Source: Campylobacter concisus (GTDB lineage: Bacteria; Campylobacterota; Campylobacteria; Campylobacterales; Campylobacteraceae). From it: a stretch of 64,000 bases of DNA. Within the stretch, counting starts at the first letter, position 1; the number at the start of each line of letters is the position of its first letter. The notes under the pieces were generated by a model. The model searched no databases and was not told the origin of the DNA. It saw only the letters and a program-made list of their open reading frames with translations. The position numbers were made by a program, and so were the translations under genes. The stretch is from the NCBI RefSeq assembly GCF_003048905.1, contig NZ_PIRO01000001.1, positions 1-64,000 of the forward strand. The letters run 5' to 3'. This document shows, in pieces, positions 1 through 8,863 of this stretch.

Positions 1-136
1 TAGATATAGTTGGTATGAATATAGTATCATGGCAAGTACATTAGTAATGTGTATCATGTTTTTTTGAATGAGCGAGCAGCGACATGACTCTAAACGGAAG
101 GAGTCGTCGGCAGCGTAAGATAGGTATAAGAGACAG
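1..136. other. Sequencing adapter contamination at contig end
   Basis: Bases 104-136 match the Nextera Read-1 plus transposon mosaic-end sequence with three substitutions. They begin TCGTCGGCAGCGT and end GTATAAGAGACAG. Bases 67-103 align at equal length (37 nt) to the Illumina P5 arm plus an i5 index close to GTAAGGAG: AATGA at the start, CTCTA in the middle and AAGGAG at the end are kept, with many errors between. Bases 1-66 have no coding or known adapter content that I recognise and are probably the low-quality head of a read. In tagmentation the insert starts directly after the mosaic end, so genuine genome should begin near 137. The noisy copy suggests it came from an error-prone read that was not polished. 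Confidence 0.93.
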
Positions 137-139
137 GAT

Positions 140-1285
140 ATGAATAATGACTTGCGTCAAAAGATAGATAGACGCTTAAGTGAGCTTAGTGCGTTACCTA
201 AGATGAAAAGCAACTCGAGTATTGCGCAGCTTTTAAAAGAGAAAGGCTTTACGAGGCGTGATTTTATGAAGTGGGCTGGTGCGATGACAGCTTTTATGGC
301 TCTACCAAGTGCGATGACACCGATGGTTGCTCGTGCTGCTGAGCTTAGCGATAGGCTTCCTGTGATATGGCTTCATATGGCAGAATGCACAGGCTGTAGC
401 GAGAGCTTACTAAGAACTGATGCTCCAAGTATAGATAGTCTTATATTTGACTACATAAGCCTTGAATACCACGAAACTATCATGGCAGCTTCTGGTTGGC
501 AGGCTGAAGAAAATTTAGAGAGTGCGATCGAAAAATACAAAGGTAGATATATCCTATTAGTTGAGGGCGGTATCCCAACTGGTGCGACTGAAAATTTCCT
601 AACAGTTGGACCTCATGGCACAACAGGTAAAACTCATGCTGTAAATGCTTCAAAAGACGCAGCTGCTATCTTTGCGATCGGCACCTGTTCTAGCTTTGGT
701 GGCATTCAAGCTGCAAGGCCAAATCCATCAAATTCAGTGGGACTTTCAAAGGTAACTGATAAGCCAGTTATTAATGTTGCGGGCTGTCCACCAAGTGAGA
801 AAAATATCGTTGGTAACGTGCTTCACTTCTTGCTTTTTGGCACACTTCCAGCACTTGATGTTTACAATAGACCAAAATGGGCTTATGGTTTAAGAATTCA
901 CGATCTTTGCGAAAGACGTGGTCACTTTGACGCTGGCGAATTTGTCCAAAACTTCGGCGATGAAGGCGCAAAAAATGGCTACTGTTTATATAAAGTAGGT
1001 TGCAAAGGTCCATATACATTTAATAACTGTTCACGCGAGAGATTTAACCAGCACACATCATGGCCAGTTCAAGCAGGTCACGGCTGTATAGGCTGCTCAG
1101 AGCCAGACTTCTGGGATACGATGGGACCATTTGAAGAGCCTATGGCAGATAGACTCTTTGATACTGTTTTAGGTCTTGGAGCTGATAATGTTAGCGACAA
1201 AGTCGGCATTGGAATTTTAGCTCTTACAGGCATTGGTATAGCAGCTCACGCTGTTATAGCTTCTATGAGTAAAGATAAAGAATAA
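140..1285 (+). CDS. hydA: [NiFe] uptake hydrogenase small subunit HydA
   Basis: Small, iron-sulfur subunit of a periplasm-facing membrane-bound [NiFe] hydrogenase. It carries electrons from the large-subunit active site to the cytochrome b subunit. The 381-residue length is normal for the family. A Tat signal with R39-R40 in TRRDFMK is followed by a hydrophobic stretch and an ARAA cleavage site near residue 67. C83 and C86 (ECTGC) start the proximal 4Fe-4S cluster. Later cysteines in GTCSSFGG, AGCPP and the C-terminal NNCSRERF and GCIGCSEP regions provide the rest. A C-terminal hydrophobic helix anchors the protein. The start ATG lies three bases after the adapter end, so the natural ribosome binding site is missing and a slightly longer N-terminus cannot be excluded. 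First gene of hydABCDE. Confidence 0.96.
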   Translation: MNNDLRQKIDRRLSELSALPKMKSNSSIAQLLKEKGFTRRDFMKWAGAMTAFMALPSAMTPMVARAAELSDRLPVIWLHMAECTGCSESLLRTDAPSIDSLIFDYISLEYHETIMAASGWQAEENLESAIEKYKGRYILLVEGGIPTGATENFLTVGPHGTTGKTHAVNASKDAAAIFAIGTCSSFGGIQAARPNPSNSVGLSKVTDKPVINVAGCPPSEKNIVGNVLHFLLFGTLPALDVYNRPKWAYGLRIHDLCERRGHFDAGEFVQNFGDEGAKNGYCLYKVGCKGPYTFNNCSRERFNQHTSWPVQAGHGCIGCSEPDFWDTMGPFEEPMADRLFDTVLGLGADNVSDKVGIGILALTGIGIAAHAVIASMSKDKE

Positions 1286-1294
1286 GGCGAAAAA

Positions 1295-3013
1295 ATGAGT
1301 GAAAAAAGAATAGTAATAGACCCTATAACACGTATCGAGGGACACTTAAGAATAGAAGTTGTTGTAGATGAAAATAATGTCGTAAAAGAGGCGTATTCTG
1401 GCTCAACTCTTTGGCGTGGCTTAGAACAGATCGTAAAAGGTAGAGATCCAAGAGATGCTGGCTTTTTTATGCAAAGAATTTGTGGCGTTTGTACATACTC
1501 ACACTACCGAGCAGGCATTATCGCAGTTGAAAATGCTCTTGGCATCAAGCCTCCACTAAATGCAGAGCTAACTAGAACGCTTATGAACGCAGCTTTATAT
1601 CTTCACGATCACATCGTGCATTTTTATCAGCTTCACGGCATGGACTGGGCAGACGTCGTCTCTGCACTAAGCGCAGATGTGCATAAAGCTAGCGAAGAGG
1701 CGTTTAAATACACCGACTTGCCATTCGCCACTGGAGCTGACAAGCTAAAAGAGGTAAAAGAGAGGGTTGAAACCTTTGTTAAAAAGGGCAACCTTGGACC
1801 ATTTGCCAACGCATACTGGGGACATAGCACATATAAATTTACGCCAGAGCAAAATTTAATTGTCCTCTCTCACTACTTAGAGTGTCTTAGAATCCAAAGA
1901 ACAGCAGCTCAGATGATGGCTATCTTTGGCGCGAAAAACCCACATCCACAAAGCCTAACAGTTGGCGGTGTGACCTGTGTGATGGACCTTATGGATCCAT
2001 CTAGAATGGGCGAATATATGAGCAAATTTGCCGAGATCAAAGAATTTGTTGATAGAGCTTACTATCCAGATATCTTGATGGCAGCTAAAGCTTATGGTAA
2101 TGAGCCAAGCGTTCTAAACGACGTTGGTGTGGCAAATTTACTCTGCTACGATGAGTTTTTGATTGGCAAAAATGATCATCTATTTAAAGGTGGCTATATC
2201 TTAAATGGCGATCTTAACAAGGTTTATGATATCGATGAAAATAAAATCACCGAAGAAGCTACTAGGTCTTGGTATAAAAACGACAAAGCGCTTCATCCAT
2301 ATGATGGCGAGACAGAGGCAAACTACACAGGCCTTATTGACGGCGAGAGCATAGACGCCGAGGGCAAACTAGCTCATAGTAAGCTTTTTGATACAAAAGG
2401 CAAATATAGCTGGATCAAAGCACCAAGATATGATGGCATGCCTATGCAAGTGGGTCCAATAGCAAGTATCGTTATAAACTACGCTAGAGGCAATGAGAGA
2501 GTTAAAAAAGTAGTTGACAAATTTTTAGCAAAGAGTGGCTTGCCACTAAATGCAGTTTTCTCAACTCTAGGTAGAACCGCTACTCGTATGCTTGAGGCAA
2601 AAGTGGTTGCTGAGCACACAATGGACGCATTTAATGCCTTGGTAGAAAATTTAAAATCAGATCAAGAGACCTGCGCAAAATATGTAATCGATAACAAAAA
2701 AGAGTACAAAGGAAATTTTCAAGGCAATGCTCCAAGAGGTGCGCTTAGCCACTGGTGCCGCATAAAAGATGGTGTTATCACAAACTGGCAAGCAGTCGTG
2801 CCAAGCACATGGAACGCCTCTCCAAAAGACGCACAAAATCAAATGGGAAGCTACGAAGCGTGCTTAGTTGGTTTAAAGATCGCTGATCTTTCAAAGCCAC
2901 TTGAGATAATACGAAAAATTCACTCTTATGATCCTTGCATCGCATGCGCTGTGCATGTTATGGATACAAAGGGAAATGATTTGAGTACTTATAAGATAAA
3001 TCCAAATTTGTAA
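1295..3013 (+). CDS. hydB: [NiFe] hydrogenase large subunit HydB
   Basis: Catalytic subunit holding the Ni-Fe(CN)2CO centre and oxidising H2. The 572-residue protein has both signature motifs: RICGVC with C63 and C66 near the N-terminus, and DPCIACAVH with C548 and C551 near the C-terminus. The four cysteines ligate nickel. The family precursor is cut after the conserved histidine, here H554, releasing an 18-residue tail (VMDTKG... to NPNL). The neighbouring protease HydD is the expected enzyme. It has no signal peptide of its own and is exported with HydA through the Tat pathway. It lies 9 bp after hydA and 9 bp before hydC, clearly in one operon. Confidence 0.97.
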   Translation: MSEKRIVIDPITRIEGHLRIEVVVDENNVVKEAYSGSTLWRGLEQIVKGRDPRDAGFFMQRICGVCTYSHYRAGIIAVENALGIKPPLNAELTRTLMNAALYLHDHIVHFYQLHGMDWADVVSALSADVHKASEEAFKYTDLPFATGADKLKEVKERVETFVKKGNLGPFANAYWGHSTYKFTPEQNLIVLSHYLECLRIQRTAAQMMAIFGAKNPHPQSLTVGGVTCVMDLMDPSRMGEYMSKFAEIKEFVDRAYYPDILMAAKAYGNEPSVLNDVGVANLLCYDEFLIGKNDHLFKGGYILNGDLNKVYDIDENKITEEATRSWYKNDKALHPYDGETEANYTGLIDGESIDAEGKLAHSKLFDTKGKYSWIKAPRYDGMPMQVGPIASIVINYARGNERVKKVVDKFLAKSGLPLNAVFSTLGRTATRMLEAKVVAEHTMDAFNALVENLKSDQETCAKYVIDNKKEYKGNFQGNAPRGALSHWCRIKDGVITNWQAVVPSTWNASPKDAQNQMGSYEACLVGLKIADLSKPLEIIRKIHSYDPCIACAVHVMDTKGNDLSTYKINPNL

Positions 3014-3022
3014 GGAGAGAAT

Positions 3023-3703
3023 ATGTCACATAAAAATGCTGATAGAATCAGCGAATACGAATTCTCCATCGGTGTTAGGTTGACACACTGGATTAGATTT
3101 GCAGCGATCACACTTTTAGTTGTGAGTGGCTACTATATCTCATACGTTTTTGTGAGTCCAGAGATCACGAGCGAGCCTACAAATTTTATGCAAGCAAAGT
3201 GGCGTATGGCTCACCAGATCGCTGGCTTTGTGCTAATAGTGGCGTTTATCTTTAAATTTTATCTATTTGTCTTTGATAAACATAGTAAAAAAGAGTGGAT
3301 GAGTGTGGTCGATTTTCTAAATCCAAAAATTTGGATCGCACAGATCAAATACTATCTTTTTATGGGGCCACATCCGCATTTAAGGGGCGTTTATAATCCT
3401 TTGCAGTTTGCCTCATACTTCTTCTTTTATCTTGTTTTGACTCTTATTTGCCTAAGCGGTCTTGTGCTTTATGTTCATGTTTATCATGAGGGACTTGGCG
3501 GAGCGCTTTATGAGCCAGCTAGGTTTTTTGAAGAGCTTATGGGCGGACTAGCAAATGTCAGAACGATACATAGAATTTGTATGTGGGTCATTATGATATT
3601 TGTGCCGATTCATGTTTATATGGCAGTATTTAACGCTGTTAAAGGCAAAAATGGAGCGATGGATGCCATCGTTAGTGGCTATAAATTTGTAAAAGAACAC
3701 TAA
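3023..3703 (+). CDS. hydC: Hydrogenase cytochrome b subunit HydC
   Basis: Di-haem membrane cytochrome b that takes electrons from HydA and reduces menaquinone. The 226-residue length and about four hydrophobic helices match the HyaC/HydC family. Likely haem-binding histidines include H22 in VRLTHWIRF, one in MAHQIAGF, and the pair in the last helix region (IHRICMW and VPIHVYM). The gene starts with ATG after AGGAGAGAAT, a good ribosome binding site. It ends in TAATG, so its stop overlaps the hydD start. Confidence 0.95.
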   Translation: MSHKNADRISEYEFSIGVRLTHWIRFAAITLLVVSGYYISYVFVSPEITSEPTNFMQAKWRMAHQIAGFVLIVAFIFKFYLFVFDKHSKKEWMSVVDFLNPKIWIAQIKYYLFMGPHPHLRGVYNPLQFASYFFFYLVLTLICLSGLVLYVHVYHEGLGGALYEPARFFEELMGGLANVRTIHRICMWVIMIFVPIHVYMAVFNAVKGKNGAMDAIVSGYKFVKEH

Positions 3704-4245
3704 TGAGAGTGCTGGTTCTTGGCATTGGCAACGTGATGTTTGCCGATGAGGGCATAGGTGTTCATTTTGTAAATTTGATGGCTAAAAACTATAAATTTAC
3801 AAGTTCTAAAAACGAGCTTACTCTAATGGATGGGGGCACTTTAGCCCTCGCTCTAACTCACATCATAAGCGAATTTGACTATCTTATCGTCGTTGATTGC
3901 ATTAGTGCAAATGGCGCAAGCGTGGGCGATGTTTATTTTTTTGATTTTCTAAATGTACCAAATTTTATCAGCTGGGACGGCTCGGCTCACGAGATAGAGA
4001 TGCTCCAGACCCTTCATCTAATGGAGCTTGCAGGCGATAGGCCTACGACTAAAATTTTAGGTATCGTGCCTAGCCGTATAGAATCATCAAATTTTAGCCT
4101 CTCAGATGAGGTTATAAACGCTTCTAATATTTTAGAAAAAACGCTGCTTGATCACTTAAAAGAGCTTGATTTTAAGTGTGAAAAAGTAGCAAATTTTACC
4201 CTAAACGATATCGTTGATGAATACGCCAAAAAAGGTTTAAAATGA
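3703..4245 (+). CDS. hydD: Hydrogenase maturation protease HydD
   Basis: Endopeptidase of the HyaD/HybD family that removes the C-terminal tail of the hydrogenase large subunit after nickel insertion. At 180 residues it has the family N-terminus (VLGIGNVMFADEGIGV). The three nickel-sensing residues of E. coli HybD have good counterparts: E16, D65 in VVDCI, and H96 in SAHEIEM. Its start overlaps the hydC stop (TAATG) and its stop overlaps the hydE start (ATGA), which indicates translational coupling. Substrate inferred to be HydB. Confidence 0.93.
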   Translation: MRVLVLGIGNVMFADEGIGVHFVNLMAKNYKFTSSKNELTLMDGGTLALALTHIISEFDYLIVVDCISANGASVGDVYFFDFLNVPNFISWDGSAHEIEMLQTLHLMELAGDRPTTKILGIVPSRIESSNFSLSDEVINASNILEKTLLDHLKELDFKCEKVANFTLNDIVDEYAKKGLK

Positions 4246-5714
4246 TACTTGCTTTTAAATTTACTTGTCACAAAGACGCTTCGTTTCTAGCGCCATTTTT
4301 ACGCTTGCTTGCTGGTGATCTATCTCATAGTCTAAAGTGCAAAGAAGATGAAATTTGTCTAAAGGTAAGTGGAGATGCCAGTGAGCTTGAGAGCGTGGCA
4401 AATAAAGCAAGTACGCTCTTGCCATTTAGTCTTTTTATAAAGCACAGTGAAGTCTTGGCTGCAAGTGAGCTTGACGAAGATAGCAAGATAAATGAGATAA
4501 AATTTGGCGGCCTAACTCCGACTCAAGCGAGTACATTTTTGGCTAGCGAAAAGGCTATCTTAAATGAAAGTGGTGTGCTGTGTGAGAGTAAATTTGAGGG
4601 CGAGATAACGCTCGATAATTTTAATGAAAAGCTTAAAGCTTGCCTAAATTTGTTAAAAAACGGCAAGGGCGTTTGCATAGAGCAAGATAAAAATTTATAT
4701 GAAATTTCTCTTGGTGTAAATTTTGACGCAAATTTCTTGATGCCTGTAAATTTAAAGCAGCTACCAAAAATTTTTATCGCCGATGATAGAGTTTTGACAT
4801 TTCTAGCTAGCTTTGAAAAGCCACTTTTAGCACTAAAGACGACAGCCATTTATAGACAAAATCACGAGGATGCGCCGCTATTTTTTGACGTGATGGCACC
4901 AAATGACCTTTTTCTTTACGCCATTTGCGAGCAGCTAAATAAAGAAAATTTTAGCTTTTTAAGCGTTAAAGTAAAGGAGCAAAAAAACGCTCTTTCAAGG
5001 CTTACTTTGCTTGAAAGTAGCGCAGTTTTAAGCCCATTTTTCTATACAAAAAACGAGGAATTTGAGCTTAGTAATTTTAGCGATATAGCTTTGGGGCTAA
5101 AATTTAGCAAATTTAGTGATGACGAAATTTGCCTACTTTCAAAATCAAGCAAAACACAGCTTCTATTTTTGCCAAAATTTAGTAGCTTTGAAGAAATTTA
5201 TGAGCTCATAAGAGCCGAGGAGGGCGGCGAAAGGCTACTTGAAAATTTCAGCAAAGAGCATACTTTACCAAGTGGTAAATTTAGCTCAAATGCTAGCTTT
5301 TTCTCGCTGTTTTGCATAGCTGGGCGCATACTTGGCTTAAGTGATGACTTTAAAAAAGCAGGGGAGAATTTGCTCCTTATGGCAAGTGATTTTAGCGGTC
5401 AAAAGGGCGTTAGGATCGATTACAAGATGAAAGATGACTTTGGTTTAGACGGGGTTAAGTTTGTAAAAAGTATCATTTCGTTTGTCCTTGCTGGCGCTGG
5501 AGAGAAGAACATCAGCTTTGGTTGCACCGAGTCTTTGGCGCACTTTTTGAGCGATTTTAGCTATGAAAAACGAGATAAATTTAATATCAAAAATGTTACT
5601 TTAAGCGGGGATTTATTTTATAATAAGGTAGTTAGCAACTTGATAAAAAAGCACCTAAACCCAAATATAAAAACAAATTTTGACCCCGGATTTGGCGTTG
5701 AGATCAAGCTTTAG
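4242..5714 (+). CDS. hydE: Hydrogenase accessory protein HydE
   Basis: A 490-residue protein in the position of HydE, the fifth gene of the hydABCDE operons of Wolinella and Helicobacter. From family knowledge, HydE is needed for hydrogenase activity in Helicobacter, but its biochemical role is not settled. I see no nucleotide-binding or metal-binding signature. The sequence is acidic and Leu/Ser/Phe-rich with no signal peptide, so probably cytoplasmic. It is unrelated to the radical-SAM HydE of [FeFe] hydrogenases. The C-terminal third (about 340-490) has Gly-rich segments such as LAGAGEKNISFG. ATGA overlap with hydD; its end overlaps the proposed hypF start by 17 bp. Confidence 0.8.
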   Translation: MILAFKFTCHKDASFLAPFLRLLAGDLSHSLKCKEDEICLKVSGDASELESVANKASTLLPFSLFIKHSEVLAASELDEDSKINEIKFGGLTPTQASTFLASEKAILNESGVLCESKFEGEITLDNFNEKLKACLNLLKNGKGVCIEQDKNLYEISLGVNFDANFLMPVNLKQLPKIFIADDRVLTFLASFEKPLLALKTTAIYRQNHEDAPLFFDVMAPNDLFLYAICEQLNKENFSFLSVKVKEQKNALSRLTLLESSAVLSPFFYTKNEEFELSNFSDIALGLKFSKFSDDEICLLSKSSKTQLLFLPKFSSFEEIYELIRAEEGGERLLENFSKEHTLPSGKFSSNASFFSLFCIAGRILGLSDDFKKAGENLLLMASDFSGQKGVRIDYKMKDDFGLDGVKFVKSIISFVLAGAGEKNISFGCTESLAHFLSDFSYEKRDKFNIKNVTLSGDLFYNKVVSNLIKKHLNPNIKTNFDPGFGVEIKL

Positions 5715-7923
5715 ATATGAGATCAAGGGTTTAGTTCAAGGTGTGGGCTTTAGACCTTTTGTCTATACTTTGGCGCATAATTTTAAGCTAGTTGGTGAAA
5801 TTTACAACGACGACGAGGGCGTGAAGCTAAATTTTAGCGGCGAAGAGGCTAGCTTTTTGGCTTTTGAAAAAGAGCTTTATGAGAAGCTACCAGCCCTTGC
5901 TAGGATCGATGAGCTTAAGAAGATTAAGATAGATAAAATTTATGAAAAGCTTGAGATCATCGCCTCAAAGTCAGCAACTAAGCAAGCGCCTATCTTGCCT
6001 GATTACGCACTTTGCGATGACTGCTTGCGCGAGTTTTATGACTCCACAAATCCACGCTACAAATATCCATTTATAAACTGCACCAACTGCGGACCAAGAT
6101 TTTCCATCATCAAAGCGTTGCCTTATGACCGGGTAAATACGACGATGAATGAGTTTAAAATGTGTAAATTTTGTGGGGGCGAATACAAAGACCCACTTAA
6201 TCGCCGCTACCACGCAGAGCCGATCTCTTGCCCAAACTGCGGACCAAAACTCTATCTAAAAGATAAATTTGGTAAAGTCTTGGCTAGTAAAAACGAAGCA
6301 GCCAAAGAGGCGGCTAGGCTCATAAACGAGGGCAAAATTTTAGCCATTAAAGGGCTTGGTGGCTTTCATTTGGTTTGTGACGCGACAAACGAAGCCGCAG
6401 TTTGCGAGCTAAGAGCTAGAAAACACCGTCCAAGCAAGCCCTTTGCTCTGATGAGTAAAAATTTAGAGAATGCTAGAGAGATAGCGCAAATTTCAGAGGC
6501 AGAGGCAAAGCTACTTAACTCAAATTTAAAGCCAATCGTCTTACTTGAAGCAAAAAACGGCTCAAATATCGCAAAAAGCGTCGCACCAAATTTAAACAAG
6601 CTTGGCGTCATGCTCGCATTTAGTGGCATACATCTTTTGCTTTTTGATTATTTAGAGCACGACATCATCGCAACTAGCGCGAATATCTCAGGCGAAGTTG
6701 TGATAAAAGATGAGAGCGAACTAAGAGAAAAGCTAGGTGATGTCATAGACTTTTACCTTGATCACGACCGAGAAATTTACTCACCGAGTGACGATAGTAT
6801 CGCATTTTGCGTTGGTGATGAGACAATTTTCACAAGAACGAGCCGTGGCTTAAATCCAAATTTTATCCATACAAATTTTAAGCAAAAAGGGACATTTTTA
6901 GCCCTTGGAGCGGAGCTAAAAAGCTCATTTTGTATTTACAAAGACGGCCTTTTAATGGTTAGCCCATATATAGGAGATCTTAAAAATGTGGCGACTTTTG
7001 ATAGGTTTAAAGACATTTTTAGACTCTTTGAAACGACTTATGATCTAAAAATCGACAAGGTCATAGCCGATCTGCATCCAAATTTTTTAAATACAAAATG
7101 GGCAAAGGATCAGGGCTTTGAGCTAGTTCATCTTCAGCACCACTACGCACATTTGCTAAGCGTGATCTTTGAAAACGATCTAGCAGATAAAAAGTACATT
7201 GGCTTTTGTTTTGACGGCACTGGATACGGGGAAGATGGCAAAATTTGGGGTGGCGAGGTCTTTAGGCTAGATAAAAAGAATTACGAGCGAGTTTATCATT
7301 TTGATGAATTTAGCCTATTTGGGGGCGAAAACAGCATCAAAAATATTTATCTAATCGCATATTCTATTATTTTAAAATACTCTCTTGAGGACGAAGCTGG
7401 TAAATTTTTAGTAAATTTTGATGAAAAAATGCTTGCAAATTTTAAAAAAATGGAGCAAAAAGGATTAAACTTAATAAAGACTAGCTCGGTTGGTAGGATA
7501 TTTGACGCATTTGGAGCGATTATTTGTGGGCTTTTTCACTCGAGTTTTGAGGGCGAGAGTGGTATGAGGCTTGAAGCGCTTTATGATAAAAATTTAGATG
7601 TGTGTTATAAATTTAGCCTAGACAATGGAGTGATCGGCTTTAAAGAGGCTTTTAAAAGTGCTTTAAAAGATGAGCCAAGAGTGGCTGCAACGGCATTTAT
7701 AAATGGCTTGGCTGATATTATTTTTGAAATTTCAAAAAAAGAAAAAATGGAAATTTTACTAAGCGGCGGAGTTTTTCAAAATAAGACTTTACTCGAACTT
7801 ATTTACAAAAAATTTACTAAAGTAAATTTGAAATTTCATATCAATAAAAAATTCTGTAGCAACGATTCTAACGTAAATTTAGGGCAAATTTATTATTATT
7901 TATCCACATTTTCTAATAAGTGA
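5698..7923 (+). CDS. hypF: Carbamoyltransferase HypF
   Basis: HypF converts carbamoyl phosphate and ATP to the carbamoyl group passed to HypE, the source of the CN ligands of the [NiFe] site. Domain order is complete: acylphosphatase-like loop GLVQGVGFRPF; two zinc-finger-like pairs (CDDC...CTNCGP and CKFC...CPNCGP); a YrdC-like domain with KGLGGFHLVCDA; and a Kae1-like domain with the HHYAH metal site and a late LLSGGVFQN segment. No ATG is available. The frame has TTG codons at 5680, 5692 and 5698. I prefer 5698 because it gives MRSSFRYEIKG directly before the conserved loop and has GGAT seven bases upstream. It overlaps hydE, so expression is probably coupled. Confidence 0.93.
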   Translation: MRSSFRYEIKGLVQGVGFRPFVYTLAHNFKLVGEIYNDDEGVKLNFSGEEASFLAFEKELYEKLPALARIDELKKIKIDKIYEKLEIIASKSATKQAPILPDYALCDDCLREFYDSTNPRYKYPFINCTNCGPRFSIIKALPYDRVNTTMNEFKMCKFCGGEYKDPLNRRYHAEPISCPNCGPKLYLKDKFGKVLASKNEAAKEAARLINEGKILAIKGLGGFHLVCDATNEAAVCELRARKHRPSKPFALMSKNLENAREIAQISEAEAKLLNSNLKPIVLLEAKNGSNIAKSVAPNLNKLGVMLAFSGIHLLLFDYLEHDIIATSANISGEVVIKDESELREKLGDVIDFYLDHDREIYSPSDDSIAFCVGDETIFTRTSRGLNPNFIHTNFKQKGTFLALGAELKSSFCIYKDGLLMVSPYIGDLKNVATFDRFKDIFRLFETTYDLKIDKVIADLHPNFLNTKWAKDQGFELVHLQHHYAHLLSVIFENDLADKKYIGFCFDGTGYGEDGKIWGGEVFRLDKKNYERVYHFDEFSLFGGENSIKNIYLIAYSIILKYSLEDEAGKFLVNFDEKMLANFKKMEQKGLNLIKTSSVGRIFDAFGAIICGLFHSSFEGESGMRLEALYDKNLDVCYKFSLDNGVIGFKEAFKSALKDEPRVAATAFINGLADIIFEISKKEKMEILLSGGVFQNKTLLELIYKKFTKVNLKFHINKKFCSNDSNVNLGQIYYYLSTFSNK

Positions 7924-7925
7924 TG

Positions 7926-7931
7926 TATAAT
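7926..7931 (+). promoter_or_regulatory. -10 element upstream of nikR
   Basis: A perfect TATAAT lies 38 bp before the nikR start and just past the hypF stop. No clear -35 is seen, as is usual in Campylobacter. It suggests nikR has its own promoter as well as any read-through from the hyd operon. A weak TTATTA / TAATAA pair at 7893-7898 and 7914-7919 sits just upstream but does not match a NikR operator spacing that I know. Confidence 0.5.
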
Positions 7932-7968
7932 GATTATAAACGGTAATCAAACGAGAAAGGAGCAGAAA

Positions 7969-8382
7969 ATGGATAGTGTTATACGTTTTAGTGTTTCTTT
8001 ACCTAGTCAGTTACTAGACGAACTAGATAAAAAGGTTAGCGAACAAGGCTACGCTTCTAGGAGCGAATTTACGAGGGATTTGATACGCGAAAAGATCGTA
8101 AGTGATAGCTGGAAGGACGCTAGTGAGGAGTTGATCGGGGTTTTGACGCTCATTTATATGCATCATCACAACGATTTGGTGAATAAAAAGATGGATATAG
8201 AGCATAGCTCTGATGTGAAAATCATCTGTACAAACCATGTTCATGTCGATCATCATAACTGCTTAGAAACGATTTCAATAAGAGGCGAGGCTGGCAAAAT
8301 TGAACGCTTTGCTGAAAGGATCGCCGGCTTAAAGGGTGTAAAATTTTCTAAACTCACAAGGGCAGCTATTCCTAGGTTTTAG
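7969..8382 (+). CDS. nikR: Nickel-responsive regulator NikR
   Basis: Ribbon-helix-helix transcription factor that binds Ni(II) through a C-terminal ACT-like domain and controls nickel uptake and nickel-enzyme genes. The true start is the ATG at 7969, preceded by GAAAGGAGC. An in-frame upstream ATG at 7930 lies inside the promoter and has no binding site. The product is 137 residues. The N-terminus ([17 protein letters not shown]) is the DNA-binding strand and helix. The nickel ligands H79, H90, H92 and C98 ([12 protein letters not shown]) match E. coli H76, H87, H89 and C95 with a constant +3 offset. Its position inside the hydrogenase cluster suggests it tunes nickel supply to the hydrogenase. 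Confidence 0.96.
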   Translation: MDSVIRFSVSLPSQLLDELDKKVSEQGYASRSEFTRDLIREKIVSDSWKDASEELIGVLTLIYMHHHNDLVNKKMDIEHSSDVKIICTNHVHVDHHNCLETISIRGEAGKIERFAERIAGLKGVKFSKLTRAAIPRF

Positions 8383-8398
8383 TTTTTTAAGGGTCTTT

Positions 8399-8776
8399 AT
8401 GTGTTTTAGGAATTTTTGGGATTTTTTTATAGGTGAAGCTAGCGGTGGTATCTTTCTTATCGCTGCTGCTTTAGTGGCATTTATCTTTGAAAATATTTTT
8501 TTAAGCAGTTTTTATAACTCATTTTTACAAATCGATACAAGGCTAAATTTTGGCAAATCGCCGATACAAAAGCCCCTTATCCTTTTGGTAAATGATAGTT
8601 TGATGGCCGTTTTTTTCTTTTTGCTTGGGTTTAGATTTAAGCGAGAAATTTTAAAAGTAAAGCTTAGGGGTCTGGCCCAAGCTACCTTGCTAAAAATTTT
8701 TATCATCGGTGGCATTTTAGCTTCTGTATTTTTTTATATTTTAAATCACAATTATATTTTTTTGTTGAAAGACTAA
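8399..8776 (+). pseudogene. nhaA: Truncated NhaA Na+/H+ antiporter remnant
   Basis: The 125-residue frame aligns by eye with only the first third of NhaA antiporters. EASGGIFLIAAALVAFIF matches the first helix, and VNDSLMAVFFFLLGFRFKREI matches the family signature NDGLMAVFFFLIGLEIKRE. Full NhaA is about 380-440 residues and has essential aspartates in later helices, all absent here. After the stop, 8781-8863 in another frame reads VSMDINTAFKTLA, faintly like the next conserved segment VPMATDIAFALG. A large internal deletion is more likely than a single frameshift, because only 87 bp remain before the next gene. No transport function is expected. Confidence 0.8.
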
Positions 8777-8863
8777 GGCAGTGTCAATGGACATAAATAC
8801 GGCATTTAAGACACTGGCTAGAAATTTGGTATTTTGTATATCTTATAAAAGAGAGTGTGAATA

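Noticed and set aside
4242..5714. HydE as the radical-SAM maturase of [FeFe] hydrogenases
   Set aside because: It lacks a CxxxCxxC motif and sits in a [NiFe] operon; only the name is shared.
7891..7919. TTATTA...TAATAA pair as a NikR operator upstream of nikR
   Set aside because: Arm sequence resembles the AT-rich H. pylori NikR site but the spacing does not fit, and such arms are expected by chance in this base composition.
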